This document shows, piece after piece, positions 52,809 through 64,000 of a stretch of 64,000 nucleotides of DNA. Origin of the DNA: Dromaius novaehollandiae. Taxonomy: Eukaryota > Chordata > Aves > Casuariiformes > Dromaiidae. The notes beneath the pieces are model-generated. The model was not told where the DNA came from, did no database searches, and saw only the letters and a program-made list of their open reading frames with translations. Each line of letters starts with the position of its first letter. Within the stretch, counting starts at the first letter, position 1. Both the position numbers and the translations under genes were made by a program. The DNA lies in assembly GCF_036370855.1 (NCBI RefSeq), contig NC_088103.1, positions 10,789,404 through 10,853,403 on the forward strand, in the 5' to 3' direction.

Positions 52809-55800
52809 TATTCACCATGTGTTCCAAGAATTTATAAGCTACTGGGACAGATATTTGGAAATGCTGATGTACAACAATAATGAAAATAGTTGTCCCATTT
52901 CATGCTTAAAGATTTGGTTTTATTCTCAGAAATTATTTTTAACTAAAAATAAAATTGACTTATTATAATGGAAAATGAAATGACTGTATATTTGAAAGTT
53001 TGATTCTGCTGCTTATGGCCTGATTTTCATTGGGTTTGTTGTTTCAACGTTAGGACTTGAATGAAGATTTGCACCAAAAAATTGCAACAGAAATGAACCT
53101 CTCAGAAACTGCCTTTGTCAGAAAACTGCATTCCATGGATGACTTTACCAAAAGTGAGTCATTCTGTTTACCCAGCAAAATCTCTTACAAAGAAGTAGAA
53201 AGACACTATGGGTGCTGTTTTTAAGGAGTGGTACTGATTTATAAGACAGCAAAAGCAAACTCTTGGAGTTGTCATGTATCTTTTGCACACATTTTCTTAA
53301 GAATGTTTGTGTTGCATATCGAATGAATTTTACAATATGTGAACATTTATTATTGATAAAGTAGGCAACATATTTTAGTACCTTTTACTAAATGAACAAG
53401 TAACATATAGAAGATGTATACTTAAAGTGCTATGCAAAGGTGCTTCAGTTAATACTTCCATTATAACCAATACTTTATGGAGATAATTCCTTATTATATA
53501 AGCAGAAGAATAGAGACTGAAAGAGCTTATCTTTTATACAGAAAACTGCAAAGTGAATAGAATCTGTTCAGGAAATCATTCTTTTTCCTTTAGTGTAGCT
53601 GAAACTTCTGTTTCTGTAACGTGCTGTTACATCACCCTTGTACATTATAATATTGTAAATTAGTTTACATTTCACTGAAACTGGGATAACTGTAACGTGT
53701 CGCTTGAGGTGGGTTGTCACAAACTCTCATAAGCTGTCTATGGAGCCAATACTGAAACAAGCCGGTTTGCAGCAAAATGGGGGAATTGAAATTGCCCCAG
53801 ACAAACACATTGGGCTGCTCAAACATTCGATTAGCGTGAGTGACAGAGGGGTTTCACTGGTGTTCTTTGATAGTATATGTGAAGGAGGATGAAAGAGGGA
53901 GACATTGAAGAAGACAGTAAATGTCAGATAAAATTGAGTCCAGTCAAAATTGCTGTGTGTATTAGTTTTCAGCCACATCAGTTTGCTGATTCTGCTCACT
54001 TTGCAGGTATGTGAATGGTACTGCTGGCATAAGTAAGGGAGTGGAACCCCACTAGCCTGGAGTTAGATTCCAGGTTAAGGTACCGTATTGCCATACCCTC
54101 AGTTTTGATATGACCTGGTGGAAGAGACATAAACAGAGCTTTGGGGTTACAGACTGTCTGAAAGAGGCCCTAAAACAAGCAAGCAAAGAAGCTGTTCCAT
54201 GTCATTTGATTGCTCTTTTGCTGAGGGAGCAGGATTTTGTACAGTCTCTGTAATTAAAGAGGATTTTCTTGAAACAGTAACTGTTGTAATGTATTCCTAT
54301 TGTTAATAAATTGGAATTTTGTTTCGGGGGTTAGACTAACTGCTTGAATCAAGCAGTTAAATATTTTTTATTTTTCATGGTAACATTTTTCATGCTAACA
54401 CTTTGCCAATACATTTAATACACTTATTTATTTTCAAATCTTCCATATCCAACAGCATATAAAATGACTGCACATTAAAGTGCTTTTGATGTTAACGGGA
54501 CTGATGTTTGTGAGGTCAGACCTCTGCGGTTGCAGTACAGGGACAGAATTTTTTAAACAAACTCAGTCACTGAGCTGTACCTAAGCATATGTGAGGTACA
54601 GCAGAAGCAAGAGGAGTCTGAGCACGGAGTGTTAGGAACATCAGAATGTTGCTTATGAGACCGTCGTCTGCTTCTGGAGCACAGGATGATTTAGTAAGGA
54701 CTCCTGGACAAACAGTTTGCTTCTGCAGGAGTAGGAGGAGTTTAGGATCAGTGCATTTCATTTAACATTCATTAATGAAAATCTGCAGTATTTCAGAGAG
54801 ACATGAATTTATGAGAGGAAGAACTGCTTTCTTAGCCTGAGTACAGGCTACAATCATCCAGTTAGGTGTCCTGGGTCACAGTCAGCTTGTCTGTCTCCAG
54901 TTTGTCATGGCTGACTCCATTTCCTCCTGCTTTCAGCCATGATTTCTACTTGGGTGAGTGCATTAACACTACAGCAGGGTTGGCTCACAGCTGGCTTCCA
55001 TGTCTGCCCTATTTCAAATTGCTTCTCTGTGATTTTCATCGGTTTCAACCACTAGGTTTTGTGGTGATTCTATTTGTTTTCATTACATAGGGGACTCTGA
55101 CTTTAATGCACTAATTTTTCACAATGACAATAACAAAACTTGGTTATATGAAATCTCTTTTCTTCCTTTTGCACCTTTTAATCATATTTGCATGGTAATT
55201 ATTCTTTTGAAATATATTTTCATGAGCCCTCTTTTAAATACCACAGTGCAAGAACTCAGCAAAGTTTACAGCAAACCAGAGACAGTGCACTTGGCTCCAT
55301 TTTTTTTTAAACAACTAATAGAAATACGGCTTTTAGTGAAATTAAGGGTAAATATATGTTAGAGGCTTCTACCAGTGTTGGCTGGTGTTCTAAGCAAAAT
55401 AATTCTTAACTGACATAGCTCCTGTAAAGATTCCATTATACCAGTAAAGCTGTCTTCACTGGTATATTTTGTTTTACTCATGGGGAGAGAAGATGGTTTT
55501 ACTGTAGTGATTAAAGAAAAGCATTGTTTTGCTGGTAGGCAACTCCTTTACTCTTGTAACAAACTAGCTTTCCTATATTAGTAGTATACTGGCTCGAAGA
55601 AGAGACCTGACTCAAAAGCAATAGTTATTCCAAAAAATCAGTACAGAATAGATTCCTAAAAATGTGTTTATGACTGAGACTGATTGTTACATGCATTTTG
55701 TTTGACTGAAATGTCAACACTTTATAAAGTTTTGAAATAAATTGAAGAAAAAGACTCTTCCAAATAATAAAATTTCTTTTTAAGGTTCCTGCTTTGGACT

Positions 55801-58800
55801 GAGATGGTTCACTCCAACCAATGAAGTTTCTCTCTGTGGTCATGCTACACTTGCAGCAGCTGCTGTGTTGTTTCGCATACAAAGTAATATATTTTTACAA
55901 GCTATTTGTTATAGTAACTTTTATAAAATTTTTTTCCGATTAAGAAAATCTTCCTTTATTATTTCCCACAGCAAACACAGTTAAATCTTTAGTATGTTTA
56001 GAGAATACGTGTGAAGACCTTAGATACTGTCTATAACTGCTCTGTAATTCTACACTCAAATTCCCATGCCCCACTATCACTCTTGTTAAAAAGGAGTCCT
56101 AAGTATGCAAATTTCATTTGAGAGAGCTACAGTAGAGTTTGATAAATAGGGAATATTGACCCTTCTGTTAAAAACGCCTATACATTCTGGGGATATGCAG
56201 GAAACGTTCACTGGTAATTACTGTGTTCGTTAACCTCAGTAGCTTATTTATCGCGTTAGCTGGGAATTTTGTCTCAGAGTACAGTTTTGCTGTAGTTATA
56301 TTTTAGCTGCATAATTAACTTTCTGAATATACTGGGCTACTCTAGGAGCTATAATAATTTAGATTCAATTCTTAGGTTAAATATACAATGAATGTTGCAA
56401 TGCTGTCTCTCTAGAAAACACAAATTCAGTTCTCACTTTTGTGACTCTGAGCGGCGAATTAAAAGCTAGACAAGCAGAAGATCATATTGTCCTGGACTTA
56501 CCGCTTTATGTAACCTACCCACAGGTCAGTGAAAATTTTACTCATAAAAGGCTTTCAAGAAAAATATGTGTGTATAGATATACCCCCTGCACATTCTTAT
56601 CTGTGCACTTCTTTTTTTTTTTCACAATTCTTTTTTTTTTTTTTTTGCTCTAGGTATTTCAGGAAGTGAAAGAATTAATAAAGGTAAAAATAGAATCTGC
56701 ATGTGATGTTCAAAGCACATTTATAATAACTATGCTTACTTTTGTATACTAAAAGGACTGAAAAGTGACAACATCACGTTGCTTGATGCACTCCTGTAAA
56801 GTTTGAGGTCTGACTACTGCAGTTCAGAAAATGGAGTTCTCCAAAATGCTGCGGCTGAACTTTGGTCTCTCATTACTACTGACTGGAATGTCAGTATTTG
56901 AGTGACATCTTTCAGCCTATTTTATGCCTGTGAGGTCAGGTCTCGTGTCCCTGCCCTTGCCTCCTCAGTTCCTGAATTTCCTTACAAGTTGCCATATACA
57001 GAGCTGTCATGCATACCCATATTCATTCTAACATGCACTTAGTGCATTTGCTTTTCTTGCTTGCGTGTACTTGAGGGCTGCATGAAAGACCTTGCATAAG
57101 CCCTTTTCTAGCAGGGGAATTTGTTCTAATAAAAACTTTAAGGATATAGTATTTTATATTCACATTACTTTGTTTCCTTTAACTTTTTCACCAGGCAGCC
57201 GTAGGTGACATGGTTGTTCAAGATCTCCGTTACTCTCCTGACACAAAGAAACTCCTAGTCCGTCTCAGTGATGCTTATGAAAGGTGTTTAACACTTTTTT
57301 TTTTAATCAAGTGTCCTCTTGTTTAACTGCTCTTCCTGACATACTGGTTTCTTTTATCTTTTTTGAAACAGATGGATATTAAAAATTCTTTCAACTCTCA
57401 TGTTAAATAGTTATAGTCTTCCCAGATGAGCATACTGAACTGACAAGCTAGACAAGATCAATCTGAAACCTACCTCCAAAAAAGGAGGTATAGGAAACAG
57501 TTTTAATAAGAGTGTATTTTTCCCTATCCCTCCAAGTCAGAAATGATCCAGTAATCTAGTAGGAAATTAGGAGCCCTGCTTTTCCAAAAAAAAGAAATAA
57601 TAGTTTCATAGCTATAGAATTCCACTTACAGGGAGAGGGCACACTGGCGGATGGCATGTATTCATACTCCCATTTGACCATAGTCTGCTTACATGTGCTT
57701 TACAGCATCATAAGTAGCTTTATAGAGAAAATTCCATTTCAGATGATTCCAAGGTACTTTTTAATGTCATAGAGAACTGCATTTGATTGGTGAGTGAAAT
57801 GTGATTTGAATATATATTGTCCAAACCTGAACTCTTTAATCAGGCCAAATTACTATTAATTTTACTGGAAGCTTGACTTAACTGATGGTTTAAAAATTGA
57901 GCTAGTGAGAGATGGAAATATTCCCAGCTGAGTACTCAGTATTTTTACCTCTTTCAGACTTCATTTCTTAGGGAGGTTTCTGCAACTTCACAGAATTGAG
58001 ACTGTTGTACAGTGCGTTAGGATCCTATAAGGATCTCAGTGGTGGTGTTTGCTTGTTCTGAAAACAGGTGGAGTGCTTACTCGTTGCATTCTGTACTGCA
58101 GAAATAATTTTTCCAGAGATTTTAAAAAAAATAAAGAAATGTGCATTTTTGTAGGTTATGTTCCAAGCTACTCAGTTTTCAGAAATATAGGTAGAAATTA
58201 TATTGTTTGAAATTTTTTCTTTGCTCACTAGAAGTGTGTTACAATCAATGCAGTCTTCTCTCAAATGACATTGGCAGGACAACACTCAGAATCTTACTGT
58301 CCTCTAACCTTTACCATACCTGTTTTGAGATTGTAGAGAAGACTGCTTTGTAGTTGATGTCTGATACTTTTCAGTACTTAACTAATGTAAAATGAAGAAT
58401 ATGGGCTATTAAAATACTGTAATTAAATTCAAGATCCGTGTTGGAAAAGCTGCAAGTGAGAGCACAAGATTTTCTGTCAGCTGAGAAGACTGGAAAGGTG
58501 GAAGGACTCATACTGACTCTTAAGGGAGGTTCCAGTGGAAAACATGAAGGCTATGATTTCTACTCCAGATATTTTGGACCTTGGAACGGAGTTCTGGAAG
58601 ACCCTGTTACAGGTGCGTGTTTGCATGATAACAGACTCTTATTCTTGTGTCAATTCAGTTGAAAAGTTCTTGTTAAACTTCGTAAATTAGGTTTTGTACT
58701 TTGGATTCTTTCCTCTTGTAAATGATTTTATATGGATAGCGGGAATGTGCTCATTAAAGTGAAAACTTCTATGACCAATGCCAAACTCATTCAGAAAGAA

Positions 58801-60473
58801 TTGGCTTCCTGCTGTCATCAGGCCAGATATTCCTGCCTCTTTTTCAGATCTTTTCCCTGTAAATATTCTAATCAGAGAAAAAACAGAGACTAGTTAGGTA
58901 ATGAGTGAATACTGCAGAAGAAATACCCGTTTCTGTCACAGTGTCCCATAATTTTTGGTGCTTCAGCTGAGATATTGTCTAGTTTCATGACATCTTACTG
59001 TGGATATTCTCAGCCCTATGAATAATATGAATTCAGCTAGTTAAATGTTCAGAGGCAAGAAGGCTAGTTTTCTGCTTCTTGTGCTGTACTCTGTGAATGT
59101 GGTAATGATTGCTGCAGAAAGGTGAAAGTAATTTTATGTGCTTTGTTACCAGTTAATCACAGGATAATCATTAGTCAGCTGAGAGCTTGGTCAAAATCTC
59201 TTCTTAAAAATTTTACTAAAAAATTGAAAACTGACCAGACAATCCAAGCTTTGCCAATTGGGGTAGTGTGAGTAATTCATCACTTTAACAGAAAGAAAGG
59301 TTTACAAGAAATATAAGTATTTCAGTTGTTTGTTAAGCTTCCAGTCCTGCTTCCTCTTAAGAGCCAGAGGACAGAGTCTGGTGGATGTATCTGTTCCCAG
59401 AGCTCATTCTTGATCATCTGTGGGAAGACTGGTATTGATAGGTAGAAAAGGCTATTGCCTATCTTCCATCTGTAAGTGACCTTTCTTTCCTAGAAAGACA
59501 TGTTTTGAATGCATTGCAGAATTATACTTTTAGCAGTGTTACGGCTTTGCATTATCTTTCTTTGTATTGATTTCTCAATAGTGCTACATGGTCTTGTGTC
59601 CTTGAGCGCTGGTAATTATAGTTACTTTGCAGTAGGGTTTCCAGCAGAGCTTATTTGCCCCTAGCAGCTAATACAGACTGAAGCAGCATGTCTGCCTATG
59701 GATCTGAGAAGTCATCCTTAGTTTTTAAGTCATCTGCAAGTAAGAAAACAAGCTTGTTCCAAGTTGATCTTTTATTTTCCAGAGGCTGTAGTGATACCTT
59801 AAAGATCTCTTTGTTTCAAATCCTGATGCTTACTGACATTCAGGAGGTTTCTAATTTATGTCCAAGACTGAAAGAAAACTGAGTTTCTGATGTGAAAACT
59901 GTTAGGAGAGGGATTTTTTTCCTTTCAGGCAGCCTCTTAAGTCCACCTATTCCTATTCTTAACAAAATATTCGAAGGCCTGTTTGGATTTTTTTGTGGAT
60001 AGCTTGTTTATATTTCAGTGAATAACATATCTTGATGAGAAAAATTTTGATTTTGACTTTAATATTTTGAGATTTCGTTATTAGGAAATTTCATTTTCGG
60101 TTTAAAAAAGTAGTTTGGCTGAAGTATTTTAACCTGTACTATTTGTTATTCTTACCAACGGTGGCTTATCGTAAAGTCCCAAAATTTCCATTGAAGTCAC
60201 AGGGTGAGAAAGTAATACAGCTTGATCATGAATGAAGGAAATTCTAAAATTTTAAGTTCTGTCTGCTTTGCAAACTCTTAGAAATTTTTACCCTAAGCAT
60301 ACTCATGTAGCACTTGATTTGTTTAACAGCATTTACATTTTGAATATGATTGCTCTATAAACTAGTGATTCTAATTTAATTTTGTACTTTGTCTTCTCAT
60401 TTCTTTTAAGGGTCTGCCCATGCTGTTTTAGGCAGCTACTGGTCAGAGCAGCTGGGGAAAAAAGAAATGCTTG
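50695..60473 (+). CDS. PBLD: PBLD, phenazine-biosynthesis-like domain protein (8 exons; 3' end outside window)
   Basis: PBLD (MAWBP) is a PhzF-fold protein of the isomerase/epimerase-like family; its substrate in animals is not established, and it has been linked to growth-factor signalling. Exons 50695-50778, 53054-53153, 55785-55883, 56415-56524, 56654-56683, 57195-57283, 58434-58612 and 60411-60473 give 251 residues in frame. The human protein has 288, so about 37 residues lie in one or more exons beyond the edge. Family marks: N-terminal [27 protein letters not shown] with the catalytic-type Glu46, CGHAT (78-82), and EDPVTGSAH with the Asp227 equivalent to the PhzF active-site acid. ATG 50695 is chosen because upstream in-frame sequence has no other ATG. 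I found no match for the expected last exon (RGGELGISLR-like) before 64000. Confidence 0.95.
52759..52804 (+). repeat. (TG)23 microsatellite in PBLD intron 1
   Basis: An unbroken 46-bp TG run; a strong candidate for length polymorphism and Z-DNA formation. Confidence 0.97.
53054..53153 (+). CDS. PBLD: PBLD exon 2, catalytic Glu
   Basis: Acceptor caacgttag, donor CAAAA|gtgagt. Encodes 29-61, [20 protein letters not shown] to DDFTK, including SETAF whose Glu46 corresponds to the PhzF general acid/base. Confidence 0.95.
55785..55883 (+). CDS. PBLD: PBLD exon 3
   Basis: Acceptor cttttttaag, donor CAAA|gtaata. Encodes 63-94, [20 protein letters not shown] to VLFRIQ. RWFTP and CGHAT are conserved in PhzF-like proteins. 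Confidence 0.95.
56415..56524 (+). CDS. PBLD: PBLD exon 4
   Basis: Acceptor tctctctag, donor CCACAG|gtcagt. Encodes 96-131, [20 protein letters not shown] to LYVTYPQ. Confidence 0.95.
56654..56683 (+). CDS. PBLD: PBLD exon 5, 30-nt microexon
   Basis: Acceptor T16-gctctag, donor ATAAAG|gtaaaa. Encodes ten residues [10 protein letters not shown] (132-141), phase 0 at both ends, matching the expected F-x-E-V-x-x-L-I-K family stretch. Confidence 0.9.
57195..57283 (+). CDS. PBLD: PBLD exon 6
   Basis: Acceptor tttcaccag, donor GAAAG|gtgttt. Encodes 142-170, [20 protein letters not shown] then LVRLSDAYE. Confidence 0.95.
58434..58612 (+). CDS. PBLD: PBLD exon 7, second active-site region
   Basis: Acceptor aaattcaag, donor TACAG|gtgcgt. 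Encodes 172-230, [20 protein letters not shown] to VLEDPVT. Asp227 lies in the EDPVTG loop. Confidence 0.95.
60411..60473 (+). CDS. PBLD: PBLD exon 8 (last in window)
   Basis: Acceptor ttcttttaag, donor CTTG|gtaaga; 63 nt. Completes Gly231 and encodes 232-251, [20 protein letters not shown]. The protein continues beyond the window. Confidence 0.93.
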
Positions 60474-63400
60474 GTAAGAAGAACTGTTTTGTTGCAAACC
60501 TGCCCGTTTATGTGCAAGCTACCCACTATAAAAAGAAATGGTTTATATTATTACTACAGTCCAAACTCTAATATCACATATCTTTCATTGAGCTGCTGTG
60601 TATGCAGTACAGACTGGGATACTGCTTATTCTCCTTATCCATTTTCTTCATCTTAGTAGAATCATATGTAATATTTTTGTGTGTGAGGTAATCTGTAAGG
60701 AATTACTTTCTTCCCCTTGTACCAGCATAACAGACGGTGCCTGCAGTGAAACTGAAGTGTTGGTTTCTGGATCTTAACTCTCTGCAGTTAGTTTTTGATC
60801 TCAGGTTTTGGATTTTACCTCTCACGACCTTTCAGCATAGCTGAAGCTTGGTGAACTTTAGATGATGTTGATTTTTTTGTCCATTTTGACTGAATTTAGG
60901 TTGCTTCTTGTTCTCTATGGTTTGCATTTTGGGTATCAGGGAAAAGGTATCCTGTCAATATTTGCATTCATAATGTGTGCTGTTCAGTGCAATTTGGACA
61001 CTGGAATGTTAGCTGGCAGCATTTTCCTTCCCTTCATATGTGTATAAAGGTGAGAATGAAAAATGGCACATTTTCTGTCTGACTTAAGAATTTGTTGAGA
61101 ATGACTCTGGATTAATCCCTTCAGTGACTTTTTTAGGAAACCTTTTGATTTTAAAGTAGGTATTGTTTTTATAGCTAGATAGGAATATATTATCTATTTT
61201 AACATTCAGGCTCTGCTTAAAAATGTGCTTTATACTACAGGGGGTGTTTTTGTTTGTTTCTAGTACACCTATATATTTAGGAGTAAAGATCACTTTTACT
61301 CAGGATGATGTTTGTTTGTGCTGTAGCAAGAAAGAATATAAGAAAGAATGGTCAATTAAGTTTCAAGAAGATAAAGAATATGACTGTTTCAGCGTGAATT
61401 TGCCTTAAATATATATGAGTGGGGATAAGATGCATGGGCCCCAGCAAATTTTATTTGCTTGTGATATTTTATTTGCAATCTTACTTTTAAATGTTTAGGC
61501 CTTATAGAAGGAATTTGAGATGACCAGATCTCTGAAGTCAAAGAACAGATTTATTATTGGTGTTTTTGCATCTTGAGAAAATAAATGAGATGTGTTAGCT
61601 GGGTCACACATTTAGCTGTTAAGCAAGAAACTGAAGAACTCAGTGGAAGAAGCCAAGAGAAACCGTTATACCTGACATCATTGCATAAAAGAAGTATTGG
61701 GTGTCTGTCATGCTTCTCATGTTTCCAGTACTCTGCCAGGAAGTGGAAGAAGAATAGAAGCAGTACAAAATCACCTTTGTACTCCAGGCCCTGTCTGGCT
61801 TCTTAAGGGGGTGGGGGAGAGTTATCATTCCTTTGTGCACCTGACATCAATTAAGCTTTTGATAACATTTAGAACAGAGGTTGGACCCTTGAACTAATCA
61901 GGTTCCTCATCCGTAGAAGCAAGTGTTTTTCCAAACAAACAACTACCATGAATACATACCTTCCTCTATTTGACCAAATTAATCTCAAAATGGGCTTTTC
62001 TTGAGGATGATAAACTCTTTGAAGGACATATTAGCCCTCCATAGCTCAGTATGATAATCCACAGTGACTGAGACCCTGTCCATCATGGACTGATGAAAGG
62101 ATTTAACATCCTTTTCTGAAGATCTCCTATTTGCATTTATATCACACAAATCTGTGATAATTCCTGTAAAGTTGGACAAAAACCCATACTTTCTGAAGAG
62201 GAGAAGGTTACAGAATGGCTGTTTCTCAGAAGGTTTGACATTTTCAGATGTTAATGTGGGATTTGAAGCTTTGCCATACCATCACCGGACACTGAAACCA
62301 CTACATTAAGTAATCAACAGAAATTCTGTCTGTTTTTAGAAGATACTTACTACTACTTACATGTTTTCATGTATTCTGTATGTACTGGATTATGTTTTCT
62401 CTTCTAGAGAAACTAACTCAAGCAGCAAAGGCAATTTGTGCTGTAATCAGCTCCCCTCATGTATTTAGGTGGGAGAAAAAAGTCCAACTTCCTGCATAGG
62501 ATTTTTCATATTTCATCCATATGTGTCCTCGAACATTCTTTTGATGGAAGTCATGCAATACGGATTTAAAGAGAGCAAGTTCATTTGTCATCTGATCAGT
62601 TTTCTCTGTTTCTCTTTTACAAATACACATTAGGAATACAAGCTTTCCAAACAGGGTATAGAAGAATTTCCAAAGTATTTTAAAGGGAAGGGGCTTTATC
62701 CAGGACAGTTTTTACTTTAAAGGAAAGCTAGAGGAATCTTTCTGTACCTATTTACTTCAGAGAATTAATTTGTAGGGAAATTTTGCCTCCAACTTTCCTG
62801 ATTCCTTCTCAATACAAAACTGGTTTATAGCTTTTAAGTTTGTGTTGTTTTTTTTGTTTTGAAAAAAACGCCTGATAACTGAAAGATAACCATTCACAAA
62901 TTTTTCCAGGATTGCTTTCAACACAAGGTCCTGTCATTTAACTTTTCAGCATTGTAACATTTTGTTTTATAATGTAGGAATTGCTTCATAAGGTGGGATA
63001 AATCTACCCATATTTGGGTGTTTTGCTGATTTGATATCTGTTCAAGAGAGGAGTTCTGCAGTGTTTTAACCACAGCCTTCGTGTTTTCCAGTTAATCTTG
63101 GCATATAGACTGATAGAATTTACTGTCTTTTTTTAATAGATGCTCTGTTTCACTAGGGCTACCTCAGATTTATACATTAATTGTAACATTTCTGCTAAAG
63201 GAGAGGTGTTTCTCTCCATCAATCACTAGATTTGTCCATCTTCTTTCTTAGATTAAAAAAGTCTTGGAAATGTTAAGCGTCACGTAAGTGATGCACAATA
63301 ACTGCCTAAGAAAAGGGCTTTTTCATCAATCCTTACATAGGGATTAGAAATTCAGCCTAAATAGTAACTTTTAAAAATAGGTATTTTTATAAGAATGGCA

Positions 63401-64000
63401 GTTGTTCCTGACTTGATGTCATTATCTTGACATCATGAAGAAAATTCCTAAGTCCTCAAATTCTGTAACCAGCAGTCATTTAGATGTACCTAGTTTAATA
63501 AGAAACTCCTTGGCACAGCAGGTTAATATTAGTTGAAGGTCACCAGCCTCTTTGTTAAGGCAGGGATGCATATCTGCGTGCTAAAGTTCAGAATCTTTAT
63601 ACATAGGCTTAAACTTTTCTCTAACTCAGACTAATGACAGAGGAATTCAGGGTACTGAATTCAGCTGCTGTCTATTATTTCTGCAGATCAGAATGTGCAT
63701 GTTTGTTTTTATTCTTAGAATAGTTTATGTAGTATGAGATTTTCCTAGTAGATACAGATGTGGAAGGGAAGCACAACTGGATGATCCAAAAAGCAAATGC
63801 ACAGCAGAGATGCATGAAAGGCTGTGAAGACATTGCTATTGAATGAAATATTCCAGTTAATGAAATGTTTGATGTTCATCTGTTTACTTTCAGACATAGT
63901 GTGAAATATCAATGCTTTTGTGTGACAAAAAGAAATGATTAAGTATCTTTTTCAACTTGGGTAAAATTTTCTTGTGTGTGTTTTTTTTTTTCCTTCTCAT
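60474..64000 (+). other. PBLD intron 8 (open at right edge)
   Basis: 3.5 kb, AT-rich, with no exon that fits the missing PBLD tail in phase. It ends in a T-rich, C-rich tract (63979-64000) that looks like the start of a 3' splice site. Confidence 0.6.

Overview
This window is vertebrate nuclear DNA, most likely from a bird or another sauropsid. I infer this from spliced protein-coding genes with GT-AG introns, compact introns with few recognisable transposons, CpG islands at gene starts, and reconstructed proteins that closely match vertebrate families. No prokaryotic genes, tRNA, rRNA or CRISPR arrays were seen. Most of the sequence is AT-rich intron and UTR. The two GC-rich blocks (about 12.7-13.3 kb and 49.0-50.5 kb) are CpG-island promoters.

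Layout, left to right. (1) Positions 1-9842, plus strand: the 3' part of DNA2 (helicase/nuclease), ten coding segments covering the whole superfamily 1 helicase core, then a 3' UTR ending near 10.98 kb. (2) Positions 12932-36360, plus strand: the complete coding region of RUFY2 in 18 exons (606 codons; RUN domain, coiled coils, FYVE finger), with a long 3' UTR to about 40.0 kb. (3) Positions 43701-48537, minus strand: the complete coding region of HNRNPH3 (343 codons in nine coding exons; two quasi-RRMs and glycine-rich linkers), convergent with RUFY2. (4) Positions 50695-60473, plus strand: PBLD (PhzF-like fold), eight coding exons, with the C-terminal end beyond the right edge. HNRNPH3 and PBLD are head to head across one CpG island. 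As I recall, the relative order and orientation DNA2 > RUFY2 > < HNRNPH3 PBLD > is the same as on human 10q21.

The four proteins do not form one pathway: DNA-end processing, endosomal trafficking, splicing regulation, and a metabolic-fold protein. What links them is position and shared promoter DNA.

The most interesting points lie in splicing. The last DNA2 intron is a minor-spliceosome (U12) AT-AC intron with a near-perfect donor and branch site, and a conventional gene finder would mis-end the protein there. RUFY2 carries an in-phase alternative terminal exon with its own poly(A) signal (28194-28349) that would make a protein of about 437 residues without the FYVE finger. The introns of HNRNPH3 carry several sense-strand G-tract clusters and G-quadruplex motifs, the type of RNA that hnRNP H/F proteins bind, which suggests auto- or cross-regulation. 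Exon boundaries were set by hand from splice sites, reading phase and remembered family sequence; no alignment or expression data were available.
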